Source of the DNA: GCA-003244245 sp035606945
GTDB lineage: Bacteria; Actinomycetota; Actinomycetes; Mycobacteriales; Pseudonocardiaceae
Length of the DNA: 64,000 nucleotides
Assembly (NCBI GenBank): GCA_035606945.1
Contig: DATNDR010000079.1
Location: 151,692 to 215,691 of the forward strand
Direction: 5' to 3'
This document shows, piece after piece, positions 25,269 through 33,992 of the stretch. Positions within the stretch are counted from its first letter, which is position 1. Each line of letters opens with the position of its first letter. The notes beneath the pieces were generated by a model. The model was not told where the DNA came from. It made no database searches and saw only the letters and a list, made by a program, of their open reading frames with translations. Made by a program: the position numbers and the translations under genes.

Positions 25269-25898
25269 TCAGGCGGGCCGCAGGATGGGTTCGGAGGTGT
25301 GGATGGTGACTGAGCCCAGCAGGCGTTCCAGCGCGGCTTCGACGTCTTCTTTCCAGGTCAGCGCGGTACGCAATTCCAGGCGCAGCCTGGGCCAGCGCGG
25401 ATGCGCGTGCACCGTCTTGAACCCGACCTGCTGCAGGAACTCAGCGGGAACCACGCAAGTGGAGTCGTGAGTGGGCTTGGCGTCGCCGAAGGCCTCGATG
25501 GCCTTCACGCCGCGGCGGGTGAGATCCTTGGCGACCGATTGCACCAGCATCCGGCCCAGACCACCGCCGCTGAACTCCGGCAGCACCTTCAACGCGGTGA
25601 GCAGCACGGCATCGGCGCTGACCGGCGAGGTGGGAAACGCTGAAGCCCGCGGCACCGCTGCCGGGGGAGAGTAGAGCGCGTAACCGGCCGGGACATCCCC
25701 GGACATCACGATCCGCCCGCAGGAGCCCCATTCCAGCAGCACGCTGGACACCCACGATTCCTTTTCCAGTTCGGTCTGCCCGAACTCTTCGGCCTGCTCC
25801 CGGATATGCGGCGCGAGCTCCCAGAACACGCAACGCCGGCACTTCTTGGGCAGCAGATCGAGGTTGTCCAGGGTGACGCCGACCACTCGACGTGACAA
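25269..25898 (-). CDS. GNAT-family protein (Rv3916c-like)
   Basis: About 209 residues starting SRRVVGVTLDNLDLLPKKC. CRRCVFWE near the N-terminus is a distinctive cysteine pair, and GGGLGRMLVQSVAKDLTRRG is an acetyl-CoA loop of the GNAT fold. It resembles the gene next to cwlM in Mycobacterium (Rv3916c), of unknown substrate. TTG at 25898 is preferred because GGGAGG lies about 9 bases upstream. Confidence 0.8.
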   Translation of the reverse strand: MSRRVVGVTLDNLDLLPKKCRRCVFWELAPHIREQAEEFGQTELEKESWVSSVLLEWGSCGRIVMSGDVPAGYALYSPPAAVPRASAFPTSPVSADAVLLTALKVLPEFSGGGLGRMLVQSVAKDLTRRGVKAIEAFGDAKPTHDSTCVVPAEFLQQVGFKTVHAHPRWPRLRLELRTALTWKEDVEAALERLLGSVTIHTSEPILRPA

Positions 25899-26051
25899 AG
25901 GGCCTCCCTGACAAGGGGCGCTGACAATCTCCGGGCGCGAGAAACGCCTGGCGCAGCATATGCCGATGACCATCGATCAGTGAAGTCATCAGGGCGTTCT
26001 CAGCCGCGGCTCTACACTGCCAGGGGACCGTCACCGCACCGAAGGCGCCGG

Positions 26052-27383
26052 ATGAACACTGAAGGTCACGACAACCTGCCGAGCCACCGACCACCGACCC
26101 AGCGCGATCTCGACCCACATCTGCGCCGTTACGCGCAGCGCACCGCGGCGATGACCGCATCCGAGATCCGCGCGCTGTTCGCCGTCGCCAGCCGCCCTGA
26201 GGTGGTCTCACTGGCCGGCGGCATGCCCTACCTGCCCGCATTGCCGCTGGACTCGCTAGCCGACGAGCTCGCCCAGATGATCACCGCTGACGGGATGGTG
26301 GCGCTGCAGTACGGCTCGGCGCAGGGCACCGCGGAGCTTCGCGGGCAGATCTGCGAGGTCATGGCGCTGGAGGGGATCCGGGCCCATGCCGACGACGTCA
26401 CGGTCACCGTCGGTTCGCAGATGGCGCTGGACATGGTGACCCGGATTTTCTGCGATCCGGGGGACGTGGTGCTCGCCGAGGCGCCGTCCTATGTCGGCGC
26501 GCTGACCACGTTCGCCTCCTACCAGGCACAGGTCGTGCAGGTGGCGATGGACGACGACGGGCTGGTGCCCGCCGAGCTGGACACGGCGCTGCGCGCCCTG
26601 CGTGCCCGGGGCCGAACGCCGAAATTCCTCTACACCATCCCAAATTTCCACAACCCAGCGGGGATCACGCTGGCCGTGCAGCGACGTGCCGAGGTATTGC
26701 AGCTGTGTGCCGAGCACCGGGTGCTGGTCATCGAGGACAACCCCTATGGCCTGCTGGGGTTTGATGGTCAGATCTATCCGGCGATGCGGGCCACGGACCC
26801 GGACAATGTGGTGTACCTGGGTTCGTTCTCCAAGACCTTCGCGCCCGGGCTTCGGGTCGGCTGGGCACTCGCCCCGCACGCGGTGCGCGAGAAGCTGGTG
26901 CTGGCCGCGGAGTCGGCCACGTTGTGCCCACCGGCGTTCACCCAGTTCGTGGTGTCGCGTTATCTGGCCCAGCATGACTGGAAAGGCCAGGTCAAAATCT
27001 ATCGGGAGGTCTACCGCGAGCGCCGCGATGCCATGCTGGCCGCGCTGGACCACTATCTTCCTCCTGGATGCACCTGGACCCGCCCGACCGGTGGTTTCTA
27101 CGTCTGGCTCACCGTGCCGGAAGGACTGGACACCAAGGCGATGCTGCCTCGGGCAGTGACCCAGCGGGTCGCCTACGTGCCCGGCACAGCGTTCTACGCC
27201 GACGGGCTGGGCAGCCGGCAGATGCGGCTGTCATTCTGCTACCCGACCTCGGAACGGATCGTGGAGGGCGTGCACCGGCTGGCCGCCGTGCTGGAGGGTG
27301 AGCTCGACCTGCAGCGCACGTTCGGTAGCGTGCGTCCACGCACGGTGTTCGGTCCGCAATCCCCGTCCCCGGACACCGCCTAG
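26052..27383 (+). CDS. PLP-dependent aminotransferase, class I/II
   Basis: A 443-residue fold-type I enzyme. YTIPNFHNPAGIT and IEDNPYGLLGFDG place it with the 2-aminoadipate/MocR-like aminotransferases, without the GntR DNA-binding domain; the PLP lysine is in SFSKTFAPGLRVGW. The amino donor cannot be told from sequence. ATG 26052 is supported by alignment to the family start. The gene ends at a single palindromic unit (27385-27407) and the D-Ala-D-Ala ligase-like gene starts 48 bases later. Confidence 0.92.
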   Translation: MNTEGHDNLPSHRPPTQRDLDPHLRRYAQRTAAMTASEIRALFAVASRPEVVSLAGGMPYLPALPLDSLADELAQMITADGMVALQYGSAQGTAELRGQICEVMALEGIRAHADDVTVTVGSQMALDMVTRIFCDPGDVVLAEAPSYVGALTTFASYQAQVVQVAMDDDGLVPAELDTALRALRARGRTPKFLYTIPNFHNPAGITLAVQRRAEVLQLCAEHRVLVIEDNPYGLLGFDGQIYPAMRATDPDNVVYLGSFSKTFAPGLRVGWALAPHAVREKLVLAAESATLCPPAFTQFVVSRYLAQHDWKGQVKIYREVYRERRDAMLAALDHYLPPGCTWTRPTGGFYVWLTVPEGLDTKAMLPRAVTQRVAYVPGTAFYADGLGSRQMRLSFCYPTSERIVEGVHRLAAVLEGELDLQRTFGSVRPRTVFGPQSPSPDTA

Positions 27384-27384
27384 G

Positions 27385-27407
27385 CCCGACATGGAGACAT
27401 ATCGGGG
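27385..27407. repeat. Palindromic repeat, family A, one unit
   Basis: CCCGACATGGAGACATATCGGGG forms one hairpin immediately after the aminotransferase stop (27381-27383). Same family as 11178-11245 and 28398-28462, here with the GAGA loop. Confidence 0.8.
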
Positions 27408-27431
27408 GGATCGGGGGGAAAGGAGCGGGCG

Positions 27432-28382
27432 GTGAGTGATCGTACGGTGGCGGTGTTGGCTGGTGGGCTGTCGCACGAGCGGGACGTGTCGCTGCGCTCG
27501 GGGCGCAGGCTGTCCAGTGCGTTGCGGGACTGCGGTCTGCACGTGGAGGAGTGGGATGTCGACGCCACCTTGATCGGCCGGCTGACCCGCAGCCGGCCGG
27601 ACGCCGTGGTGGTGGCGCTGCATGGTGGAGCCGGCGAGAACGGTGCCGTGCAGTCAGTGCTGGAGATGTTGCGGTTCCCCTACGTGGGTGCCGATCCGCG
27701 GGCCTGCCGCCGGGCCTGGGATAAGCCGACCGCCAAGGACGAACTGGCCCGGGCCGGCCTGAGCACCCCGGATTGGATCGCGCTGCCGCATGCCACGTTC
27801 CGCGATCTCGGACCGCAGGATGTGCTCGACGCACTGGTCGACCGGCTCGGACTGCCGCTGATCTTCAAGCCACCGCAGGGTGGCTCCGCGCTCGGCGTCC
27901 ACGTGGTACGCGAGATGTCCGAGGTACCGGGGGCCATCGTGGGTTGCCTGGCCTACGGCGACACCGTGCTGGCCGAACGTTTCGTCGAAGGGGTCGAGGT
28001 CGCGGTCACGGTACTGGAAGACCTGGACGGCCGGCCGCGTGCGTTGCCGGCTGTGGAGATCGAGGCCACGTCGGGTTTGTATGACTACGCGGCCCGCTAC
28101 ACCGCCGGCCTGGCTACCTTCCACGCACCGGCCCGGCTCGACGACGCCGCGACGGCCGCGGTCGCCGACCTCGCCGTGAACGCACATCGGCTGCTCGGGC
28201 TGCGCGACGTGTCCCGCACCGACGCGGTGGTCACCCCCGACGGGGTGGCCCAGTTCCTGGAAGTCAACGTCGCCCCCGGCCTCACCGAGACGTCCCTGCT
28301 GCCGATGGCGATCGAATCCACCGGTGCACATCTAGGCAGCGTCTACGCCACCCTCATCGAGCGCGCCCTCTCCCGCGCCTAA
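27432..28382 (+). CDS. D-alanine--D-alanine ligase-like ATP-grasp enzyme
   Basis: A 316-residue ATP-grasp enzyme. VLAGGLSHERDVSLRSG and VVALHGGAGENGAVQS are Ddl N-terminal motifs; FKPPQGGSALGVHVV binds ATP; FLEVNVAPGLTETSLLP is the C-terminal metal/substrate motif. It likely makes D-Ala-D-Ala or a related dipeptide; a second, canonical ddl may exist elsewhere in the genome. GTG 27432 follows AGGAGCG. Two family-A hairpins separate it from the convergent parB. Confidence 0.9.
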   Translation: MSDRTVAVLAGGLSHERDVSLRSGRRLSSALRDCGLHVEEWDVDATLIGRLTRSRPDAVVVALHGGAGENGAVQSVLEMLRFPYVGADPRACRRAWDKPTAKDELARAGLSTPDWIALPHATFRDLGPQDVLDALVDRLGLPLIFKPPQGGSALGVHVVREMSEVPGAIVGCLAYGDTVLAERFVEGVEVAVTVLEDLDGRPRALPAVEIEATSGLYDYAARYTAGLATFHAPARLDDAATAAVADLAVNAHRLLGLRDVSRTDAVVTPDGVAQFLEVNVAPGLTETSLLPMAIESTGAHLGSVYATLIERALSRA

Positions 28383-28397
28383 CCCACCCCTCCGCAG

Positions 28398-28462
28398 CCC
28401 GACATGGAGACATATCGGGGTTACCGGCCATCTCCTGACCCCGATATGTCTCCATGTCGGGT
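28398..28462. repeat. Palindromic repeat, family A, two units
   Basis: Units at 28398-28421 (GAGA loop) and 28438-28462 (TCTC loop) lie between and within the 3' ends of convergent ddl-like and parB genes. The second unit encodes the ParB tail RHGDISG. Confidence 0.85.
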
Positions 28463-29404
28463 GATCATGAGGTCGGTGATGCGTTCGAGGTCTTCTAGGG
28501 AGCCGAACTCGACGATGATACGGCCTTTGCGGCGGCCCAGTTCAACCTTCACTCGGGTATCGAAGGTGTCGGACAGGCTTTCCGCGAGATGTTGCAGGCC
28601 TGGCGCCCGCATCAGGCGTGACGCCGCCGATTTGGCCGGGGCCTTCACGGGCTCAGAACGGCTGAGCGTGACCGCTTCCTCGGTGGCGCGCACCGAGAGT
28701 CCTTCGGCGACGATCCGCGCCGCGAGCTCTTCCTGGGCGATCGGCTGGTCGAGACTGAGCAGTGCGCGGGCATGCCCAGCGGATAGCACTCCGACCGCAA
28801 CCCGGCGCTGCACCGCGACCGGCAGCTTGAGCAGCCTGATGGTGTTGGTGATGACCGGGCGGCTGCGCCCGATACGAGACGCCAGCTGCTCGTGCGTCAC
28901 CCCGAAGTCATCCAGCAGCTGCTGGTAGGCGGCCGCCTCTTCCAGCGGGTTGAGCTGGACCCGATGGATGTTCTCGAGCAACGCATCACGCAGCATCGCT
29001 TCATCCGCGGTGCTGCGCACGATCGCCGGAATGCAGTCCAGGTCAGCCTGCTGCGCCGCACGCCACCGCCGCTCGCCCATGACCAGCTCGTACAGACCAC
29101 CGTCTAACGGCCGGACCACGATCGGCTGCAGCAGCCCGAATTCCCTGATCGAGTGCGCGAGCTCCGCGAGGGTTTCGTCGTCGAACACCTGGCGTGGTTG
29201 CCGGGGGTTGGGCACGATGGCCGCGATAGGCACCTCTTGATAGACCGCTCCGGCGATCCGATCGGCTGGGGCACCTGTCAGCCGGGCTGAATCGCTCATT
29301 CCGGTCTCTACCGGTGCGGTGGGAATCAAGGCGGCCAGACCACGCCCGAGCCCGCCCTTGCGCTGGATGGCCGAGCTCTGCGACAACGCGCTGCCGGTGG
29401 ACAT
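28421..29404 (-). CDS. parB: Chromosome-partitioning protein ParB
   Basis: A 327-residue ParB. The CTP-binding motif GERRWRA is present (residues about 108-114), followed by the helix-turn-helix region (IGRSRPVITNTIRLLKL) that recognises parS. It spreads around parS sites near the origin; two parS sequences lie at 30481 and 31330. The last residues (RHGDISGSGDGR) come from a palindromic repeat and replace the usual short terminus after DLERITDLM. Its ATG at 29404 overlaps the parA stop. Confidence 0.97.
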   Translation of the reverse strand: MSTGSALSQSSAIQRKGGLGRGLAALIPTAPVETGMSDSARLTGAPADRIAGAVYQEVPIAAIVPNPRQPRQVFDDETLAELAHSIREFGLLQPIVVRPLDGGLYELVMGERRWRAAQQADLDCIPAIVRSTADEAMLRDALLENIHRVQLNPLEEAAAYQQLLDDFGVTHEQLASRIGRSRPVITNTIRLLKLPVAVQRRVAVGVLSAGHARALLSLDQPIAQEELAARIVAEGLSVRATEEAVTLSRSEPVKAPAKSAASRLMRAPGLQHLAESLSDTFDTRVKVELGRRKGRIIVEFGSLEDLERITDLMITRHGDISGSGDGR

Positions 29405-30666
29405 CAGCGTGCCACCTCACGGCCGTCGGAATGGCCATCTGCCGGGTACCCGCGAGCGGGATCCAGACGGCCCGATTTCAGGTAGCGATGATCGAGCGCG
29501 ATCTCCCGTGCGGCGTCCACATAGCTCAGCGCCCCGCGCGAGCCGGGATCGTAAACGAGTACGGTCTGCCCGAATCCCGGTGCCTCCGACACTTTGACGC
29601 TGCGCGGGATCACGGTACGCAGCACCTGGTCACCGAAGTGGTTGCGAACCTCGGCGGTGACCTGGTCGGCCAGCTTGGTCCGTCCGTCGTACATGGTCAG
29701 CAGGATCGTGGACACCGACAGTGCGGGATTGAGATGGGCCTGCACCAACTCGATGTTTCGCAGCAGCTGTCCGAGCCCTTCCAACGCGTAGTACTCGCAC
29801 TGGATAGGGATCAGCACCTCAGGCGCAGCGACCAGCGCGTTCACCGTGAGCAGGCCCAAGGAGGGCGGGCAGTCGATGAAGACGTAGTCGACGCCCAGCG
29901 CATCGAGGGCGGCGCTGGACAGTGCTCTGCGCAGCCGGGACTCTCGAGCCACCATCGACACCAACTCGATCTCAGAGCCGGCCAGGTCGATGGTGGCGGG
30001 GATGCACAGCAAGTTCGACGACTGCGGGCTGACCGCAACCACGTCGGTGATTGCGCACTCGCCGAGCAGCACCTCATAGACCGACCGGGTACCGGAGCGG
30101 TGCTCGACTCCCAATGCGGTCGACGCGTTGCCTTGCGGATCCAGGTCGACGACGAGGGTGCGCAGCCCCTGCAACGCCAGCCCGGCAGCGAGGTTGACCG
30201 TGCTCGTGGTCTTGCCGACGCCACCTTTCTGGTTGGCCACCGCAAGCACCCGGCGCCGAGCAGGCCGCGGTAACGGGTCACTGGGGTGCTTGACCCGGGT
30301 CGCTCGCTCCGCCTCCTCCGCGATCGGAGTCCACCCGGAGTCGCCGCGCGCTGGTTGAGACGACACCCCGGAGCCGTCAGACGTGACATCCGCCCTGGCG
30401 GCACCAGGGGGGCTGCCTACCTGGTAAATCCCAGTCGAGGGGGTCAGCTGTGGAGCGCGGACGCGGGCATGCCGCGGCGTCGTTTCACGTGAAACAGTGA
30501 GCCGGGACGCGACCGGAGCGTGGGGCGGGTCAGAGGGCGAACTGCCCTGGGTCCCGTGGTGCTGGATCACGTTGTGCTGGGTCCCGTTGTGCTGTGTCAC
30601 GTTGGATTGGGCCACGTTGTCCAGCGGCGACGCATTATCGGACCACCTCGTGGGGCTCACGCTCAC
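29404..30666 (-). CDS. parA: Chromosome-partitioning ATPase ParA
   Basis: A Walker-type ATPase that moves ParB-origin complexes. The deviant Walker A is NQKGGVGKTTSTVNLA. About 135 residues precede this core, longer than usual, including a repeated stretch of QHN-type residues (TQHNGTQHNVIQHHGTQG) and a disordered Pro/Ser-rich segment; a parS lies within this part of the gene. GTG 30666 with GGAAGG upstream overlaps the rsmG stop by GTGA. Operon: rpmH-rnpA-yidD-yidC-khpB-rsmG-parA-parB. Confidence 0.96.
   Translation of the reverse strand: MSVSPTRWSDNASPLDNVAQSNVTQHNGTQHNVIQHHGTQGSSPSDPPHAPVASRLTVSRETTPRHARVRAPQLTPSTGIYQVGSPPGAARADVTSDGSGVSSQPARGDSGWTPIAEEAERATRVKHPSDPLPRPARRRVLAVANQKGGVGKTTSTVNLAAGLALQGLRTLVVDLDPQGNASTALGVEHRSGTRSVYEVLLGECAITDVVAVSPQSSNLLCIPATIDLAGSEIELVSMVARESRLRRALSSAALDALGVDYVFIDCPPSLGLLTVNALVAAPEVLIPIQCEYYALEGLGQLLRNIELVQAHLNPALSVSTILLTMYDGRTKLADQVTAEVRNHFGDQVLRTVIPRSVKVSEAPGFGQTVLVYDPGSRGALSYVDAAREIALDHRYLKSGRLDPARGYPADGHSDGREVAR
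30481..30496. promoter_or_regulatory. parS site 1
   Basis: GTTTCACGTGAAAC (30482-30495) is a perfect match to the parS core, with flanks C and A. It lies inside the N-terminal extension of parA. ParB is expected to load here. Confidence 0.92.
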
Positions 30667-31337
30667 CAATCCTTCCTCTTTCGTCCCTTGGCGGGACGCG
30701 TGACACGCTGAGCCTGCCGCGTCACCACGATGACGGTCGGCGGCGGGTGCACAATGGTGGCACCGCACTGCACGATCTCTACCGCCGCCCCTCCGGCAGC
30801 GCGCACGGCCCCGATGTCCCGGGCGACTTCCTCCTCCGCGCTGGCGCCCTTGACAGCAAGTAGTCGGCCGGTCGGCGCCACCAACGGCAGAGCCCAGCCC
30901 GCCAACCGTCCCAGCGGCGCCACCGCGCGGGCTGTCACGACGTCATAGTCGCCGAGCTCGTCACGCACTGAGGAATCTTCAGCACGACCCCGGTGTACAG
31001 AAACGGGGAGGCCGAGCTCGCCGATCACGTCACGCAGCCAGGCGACCCGCCGAACCATCGCTTCCAGCAGCACCACCGTCAGGTCCGGGCGGGCGATCGC
31101 CAGTGGTATGCCCGGCAGGCCCGCACCGGAGCCGACGTCGAGCACCCGGCAGCCGTCAGGCACGAGTTCCTCGACTACCGCGGAATTGAGGAGGTGGCGG
31201 TCCCATAACCGGTCCGCTTCGCGCGGCCCGATCACCCCTCTGTCGATCCCGGGGCCGGCCAACATCTCTGCGTACCGCGCGGCGAGATCGAACCGATCGC
31301 CGAATACCGCCTGCGCCGCCACAGCCGGATGTTTCAC
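30663..31337 (-). CDS. rsmG: 16S rRNA (guanine-527-N7)-methyltransferase
   Basis: About 224 residues. The SAM motif CRVLDVGSGAGLPGIPLAI, LLEAMVRRVAWL and VVTARAVAPL are characteristic of RsmG (GidB). Loss of this enzyme gives low-level streptomycin resistance in other bacteria. The GTG at 31337 (VKHPAV) is chosen from family starts of the FHVKH type; it lies inside a parS palindrome. The stop overlaps the parA start. Confidence 0.95.
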   Translation of the reverse strand: MKHPAVAAQAVFGDRFDLAARYAEMLAGPGIDRGVIGPREADRLWDRHLLNSAVVEELVPDGCRVLDVGSGAGLPGIPLAIARPDLTVVLLEAMVRRVAWLRDVIGELGLPVSVHRGRAEDSSVRDELGDYDVVTARAVAPLGRLAGWALPLVAPTGRLLAVKGASAEEEVARDIGAVRAAGGAAVEIVQCGATIVHPPPTVIVVTRQAQRVTRPAKGRKRKDW

Positions 31338-31345
31338 GTGAAACC
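31330..31345. promoter_or_regulatory. parS site 2 at the rsmG start
   Basis: GTTTCACGTGAAAC at 31331-31344 is a perfect parS core; the central GTG on the minus strand is also the likely rsmG start codon. Confidence 0.92.
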
Positions 31346-31359
31346 GAGCAGCTCGAAAC

Positions 31360-31935
31360 TCACCTGGAGGGGAACACCGCGACGCGGCGTTGCGGCTCTT
31401 CCCCCTCGCTCTCGCTGCTGACACCATCCACTGCGGCCACCGCGTCATGCACGATCTTGCGCTCGAAGGGGGTCATCGGCTGCAACCGGATCGCTTCGCC
31501 GACCTCGAGTACCCGTTGCGCCGTGGTCCGTCCTAGCTCGCCGAGATCACTTCGCCGGGAAGCCCGCCACTGCGCGATGTCGAGCATCAGCCGGCTGCGA
31601 GCACCGGTCTGTTGCTGCACCGCCAGCCTGGTGAGTTCCTGTAGCGCCTCGAGAACCACGCCTCGTGGACCCACCAGCTTGGTCAGGTCGTCTCCGCCGT
31701 CGATGCTCACCATGGCGCGGCCCGCCTCGACGTCGAGATCGATGTCGCCGTCGTAGTCCACGAGGTCGAGCAGCCGTTCGAGGTAGTCGCCCGCTACGTC
31801 GCCCTCTTGAACGAGAAGATCCTCGCTCGCCACCGCCGCTGTGCCCGACGAGTCCGCGACATCGGCTGCGTTCCCAGCCTCGGTCGACGACTCCACCTCG
31901 GTCACCGCTGCATCAGTCGCCAGCGTTTCCGCCAC
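31360..31935 (-). CDS. khpB: RNA-binding protein KhpB/Jag (KH and R3H domains)
   Basis: About 191 residues: an acidic N-terminus, a KH domain whose GxxG loop is LVGPRGVVLEALQ, and a C-terminal R3H motif (ERKIVHDAV). KhpB proteins bind many transcripts and influence cell division. GTG 31935 or 31938 fits the strong GGGAGAGGAG; GTG 31962 is also in frame. It follows yidC closely, as is usual in the rpmH-rnpA-yidC-jag cluster. Confidence 0.93.
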   Translation of the reverse strand: MAETLATDAAVTEVESSTEAGNAADVADSSGTAAVASEDLLVQEGDVAGDYLERLLDLVDYDGDIDLDVEAGRAMVSIDGGDDLTKLVGPRGVVLEALQELTRLAVQQQTGARSRLMLDIAQWRASRRSDLGELGRTTAQRVLEVGEAIRLQPMTPFERKIVHDAVAAVDGVSSESEGEEPQRRVAVFPSR

Positions 31936-31964
31936 CACTGTCTCCTCTCCCGGCGATCGCACCC

Positions 31965-33146
31965 TCAGCGACGCTTCCGGTTCGTCTTCTTCCGCGGTCG
32001 TGGTCGTGGTCGCTGCTGGATCATGCCAGGCGGCGCCGAGCCGTCCGTATGAGCCGAGCCATGGCCATTGGTCGAAGGCGCCGAGCCACCGTCGGTGGCA
32101 CCGACAATCGAACCATCGTCGGTGGAGCCAGCACTCGGTTTATCGCCGGCATCATTCGACCCAGATCTCGGGGAACCCACTGCGCTCGCTGCTCCGTCAG
32201 GTCCCGTCCCGCTGTCCGATACATCACCGTCAGTCAGATTAGCGGGGCCGGAAGTGCCGTCCTTCCTTGGTCGGCTCGGCTTCTGCCCCGGCCGGGGCGC
32301 CAACGACTGCCGCGCGGCGATCGTGGCCTCTTTCTTCTCGGCATCCTCGGCATCGATCCGCTGGTATACCAGCCGTTGCTGAGCCAGCGTCCACAAGTTG
32401 TTGGACAACCAGTACAACAGGATCGCCAACGGGAAGAACGGGCCACCGGCCACCACGCCCAGCGGGAACAGGTACACCATCAGCTTGTTCATCATCGCGG
32501 CCTGCGGGTTGGCGGCGACCTGAGCGGGGTTCTGCCGCGCCACCGAGTGCTTCGCGGTGAGATGGGTCAGGATACCGGCCACGATGGTCAGCGGGATTGC
32601 CACCGCGGCGATCTGCCACCGGGAGATGTCCCCGTACCGGGACAGTAACTCGGCCGGCTCGGTGATGAACGCCGACAACGGCACGCCGAACAGGTGCGCG
32701 TCGAGGAAAGACCGCACGTCGGCCGCGCTGAACAAGTAGTTGCCGATCTGGCGGTTCGCTTCGGCGGACAGGAAGGGCCGGTTGAACGACCGCAGCACGT
32801 GGAACAAGCCGATGAACACCGGGATCTGCACCAGCACCGGCAGGCAGCCGCCCAGTGGGTTGACCCCGTGCTCAGACTGCAGCTTCTGCATCTCTGCAGC
32901 CATCTTCTGCTTGTCGTTGCCGTACTTCTTCTTCAGCTTCTGGATCTCGGGCGCGAACTCTTGCATCTTGCGCATCGAGCGGACCTGGCTGACGAACGGC
33001 TTGAACAGGAACGCGCGCAGGGTGAACACCAGGAACACCACCGCCAGCGCCCACGTAAAACCGTTACCCGGACCCAAGACGTAGCCGAACGCCTTGTGCC
33101 AGAACCACAAGATGGCCGACACCGGGTAGTAGATGAAGTTCAGCAC
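31965..33146 (-). CDS. yidC: Membrane protein insertase YidC
   Basis: A 393-residue insertase of the Oxa1 family. Segments include ILWFWHKAFGYVLG, the cytosolic coiled region (MQEFAPEIQKLKKKYGNDKQ), GGCLPVLVQIPVFIGLFHVL and MVYLFPLGVVAGGPFFPLAI; the hydrophilic C-tail of about 110 residues is rich in Ser, Gly and Pro and ends in a basic cluster. Between membrane segments lies RYGDISRW, resembling peptides encoded by family-A repeats, from weakly similar DNA (about 32620-32645). yidD overlaps the start. Confidence 0.96.
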   Translation of the reverse strand: MLNFIYYPVSAILWFWHKAFGYVLGPGNGFTWALAVVFLVFTLRAFLFKPFVSQVRSMRKMQEFAPEIQKLKKKYGNDKQKMAAEMQKLQSEHGVNPLGGCLPVLVQIPVFIGLFHVLRSFNRPFLSAEANRQIGNYLFSAADVRSFLDAHLFGVPLSAFITEPAELLSRYGDISRWQIAAVAIPLTIVAGILTHLTAKHSVARQNPAQVAANPQAAMMNKLMVYLFPLGVVAGGPFFPLAILLYWLSNNLWTLAQQRLVYQRIDAEDAEKKEATIAARQSLAPRPGQKPSRPRKDGTSGPANLTDGDVSDSGTGPDGAASAVGSPRSGSNDAGDKPSAGSTDDGSIVGATDGGSAPSTNGHGSAHTDGSAPPGMIQQRPRPRPRKKTNRKRR

Positions 33147-33460
33147 AACAACTCACTCTCGGCCTGGGTTGCGGAAGAGCTCGCGGGAGGCACCGGGTCC
33201 ACCCCTCCAGGGTGCCAGGGTCCGCAGCGCAATAGCCGCCTCACGGTCAACCATGATCCGTGCAGCACCCCGTGGACGGTCAACGCCTCGATCGCGTAAG
33301 CACTACAGCTTGGGTAAAACCGGCAGCTAGGCGGCAGCACAGGGGAAATCCACCGACGATAGAACCGCACGAGGTGCACCAACGTCCACACCACCGGACC
33401 GGTTGAACGGGCCCGCAGTGGCTCAGGAGGCTCGGGGGAGCGAGGAGAGTGAACCGTCAT
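33140..33460 (-). CDS. yidD: Membrane protein insertion efficiency factor YidD
   Basis: A 106-residue protein with the family core FYRRWISPVLPPSCRFYPSC, then SAYAIEAL and RLLRCGPWHPGGVDPVP. It assists YidC-dependent insertion. It overlaps rnpA upstream by four bases and yidC downstream by seven, consistent with a translationally coupled operon. Confidence 0.96.
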   Translation of the reverse strand: MTVHSPRSPEPPEPLRARSTGPVVWTLVHLVRFYRRWISPVLPPSCRFYPSCSAYAIEALTVHGVLHGSWLTVRRLLRCGPWHPGGVDPVPPASSSATQAESELLC

Positions 33461-33822
33461 CGCGTCGAGCCCATTCCGATCAAACGCTGCAGCGCCACGT
33501 CGAGGTCGTCACCCAATGTGGCACTAGTCGCACCAGCCGACGCCGGCAGCGCGCGCACCACCACGAGCGCACCCGCCGGCAGGGCCGCCAACCGTGACCG
33601 CATGAGATGCCGAAGCCGGCGCTGCACCCGGTGCCGCACCACCGAGCCGCCTACCCCGCGGCCCACCACGAACCCTACTTTCGTGACCCCCAGCGCAGGT
33701 CCATCGACCGCGTCGGCTTGGGCCATGTGCACAACGAGACCGCCACGCCCCACCCGGCGGCCCCGCTGCACCGCCGTCGCGAAGTCCTCGCGACGGGTCA
33801 GACGGGCGACCGCGGGAAGCAA
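33457..33822 (-). CDS. rnpA: Ribonuclease P protein component
   Basis: A 121-residue RNase P protein. LTRREDFATAVQRGRRVG and the RNP motif GVGGSVVRHRVQRRLRHLMR are family hallmarks. Together with RNase P RNA it matures tRNA 5' ends. The start is TTG at 33822; no better ATG or GTG is in register. It follows rpmH by 26 bases. Confidence 0.95.
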   Translation of the reverse strand: MLPAVARLTRREDFATAVQRGRRVGRGGLVVHMAQADAVDGPALGVTKVGFVVGRGVGGSVVRHRVQRRLRHLMRSRLAALPAGALVVVRALPASAGATSATLGDDLDVALQRLIGMGSTR

Positions 33823-33848
33823 CGTGACGGTTTTCCGAACAGCTACGC

Positions 33849-33992
33849 TCAGGCCGACAATTCGGTACGGCCCTTGCGCCGCCGGGCCGCGATGATGGCC
33901 CGACCGGCGCGGGTGCGCATCCGCAACCGGAACCCGTGGGTCCTCGCGCGGCGACGATTGTTCGGCTGGAACGTGCGCTTGCCCTTACTCAC
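33849..33992 (-). CDS. rpmH: 50S ribosomal protein L34
   Basis: A 47-residue, strongly basic protein: SKGKRTFQPNNRRRARTHGF, then RLRMRTRAGRAIIAARRRKG. This is a full match to L34. GTG 33992 follows GGGAGAA. It is divergent from dnaA across 475 bases, the classical origin arrangement. Confidence 0.97.
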   Translation of the reverse strand: MSKGKRTFQPNNRRRARTHGFRLRMRTRAGRAIIAARRRKGRTELSA

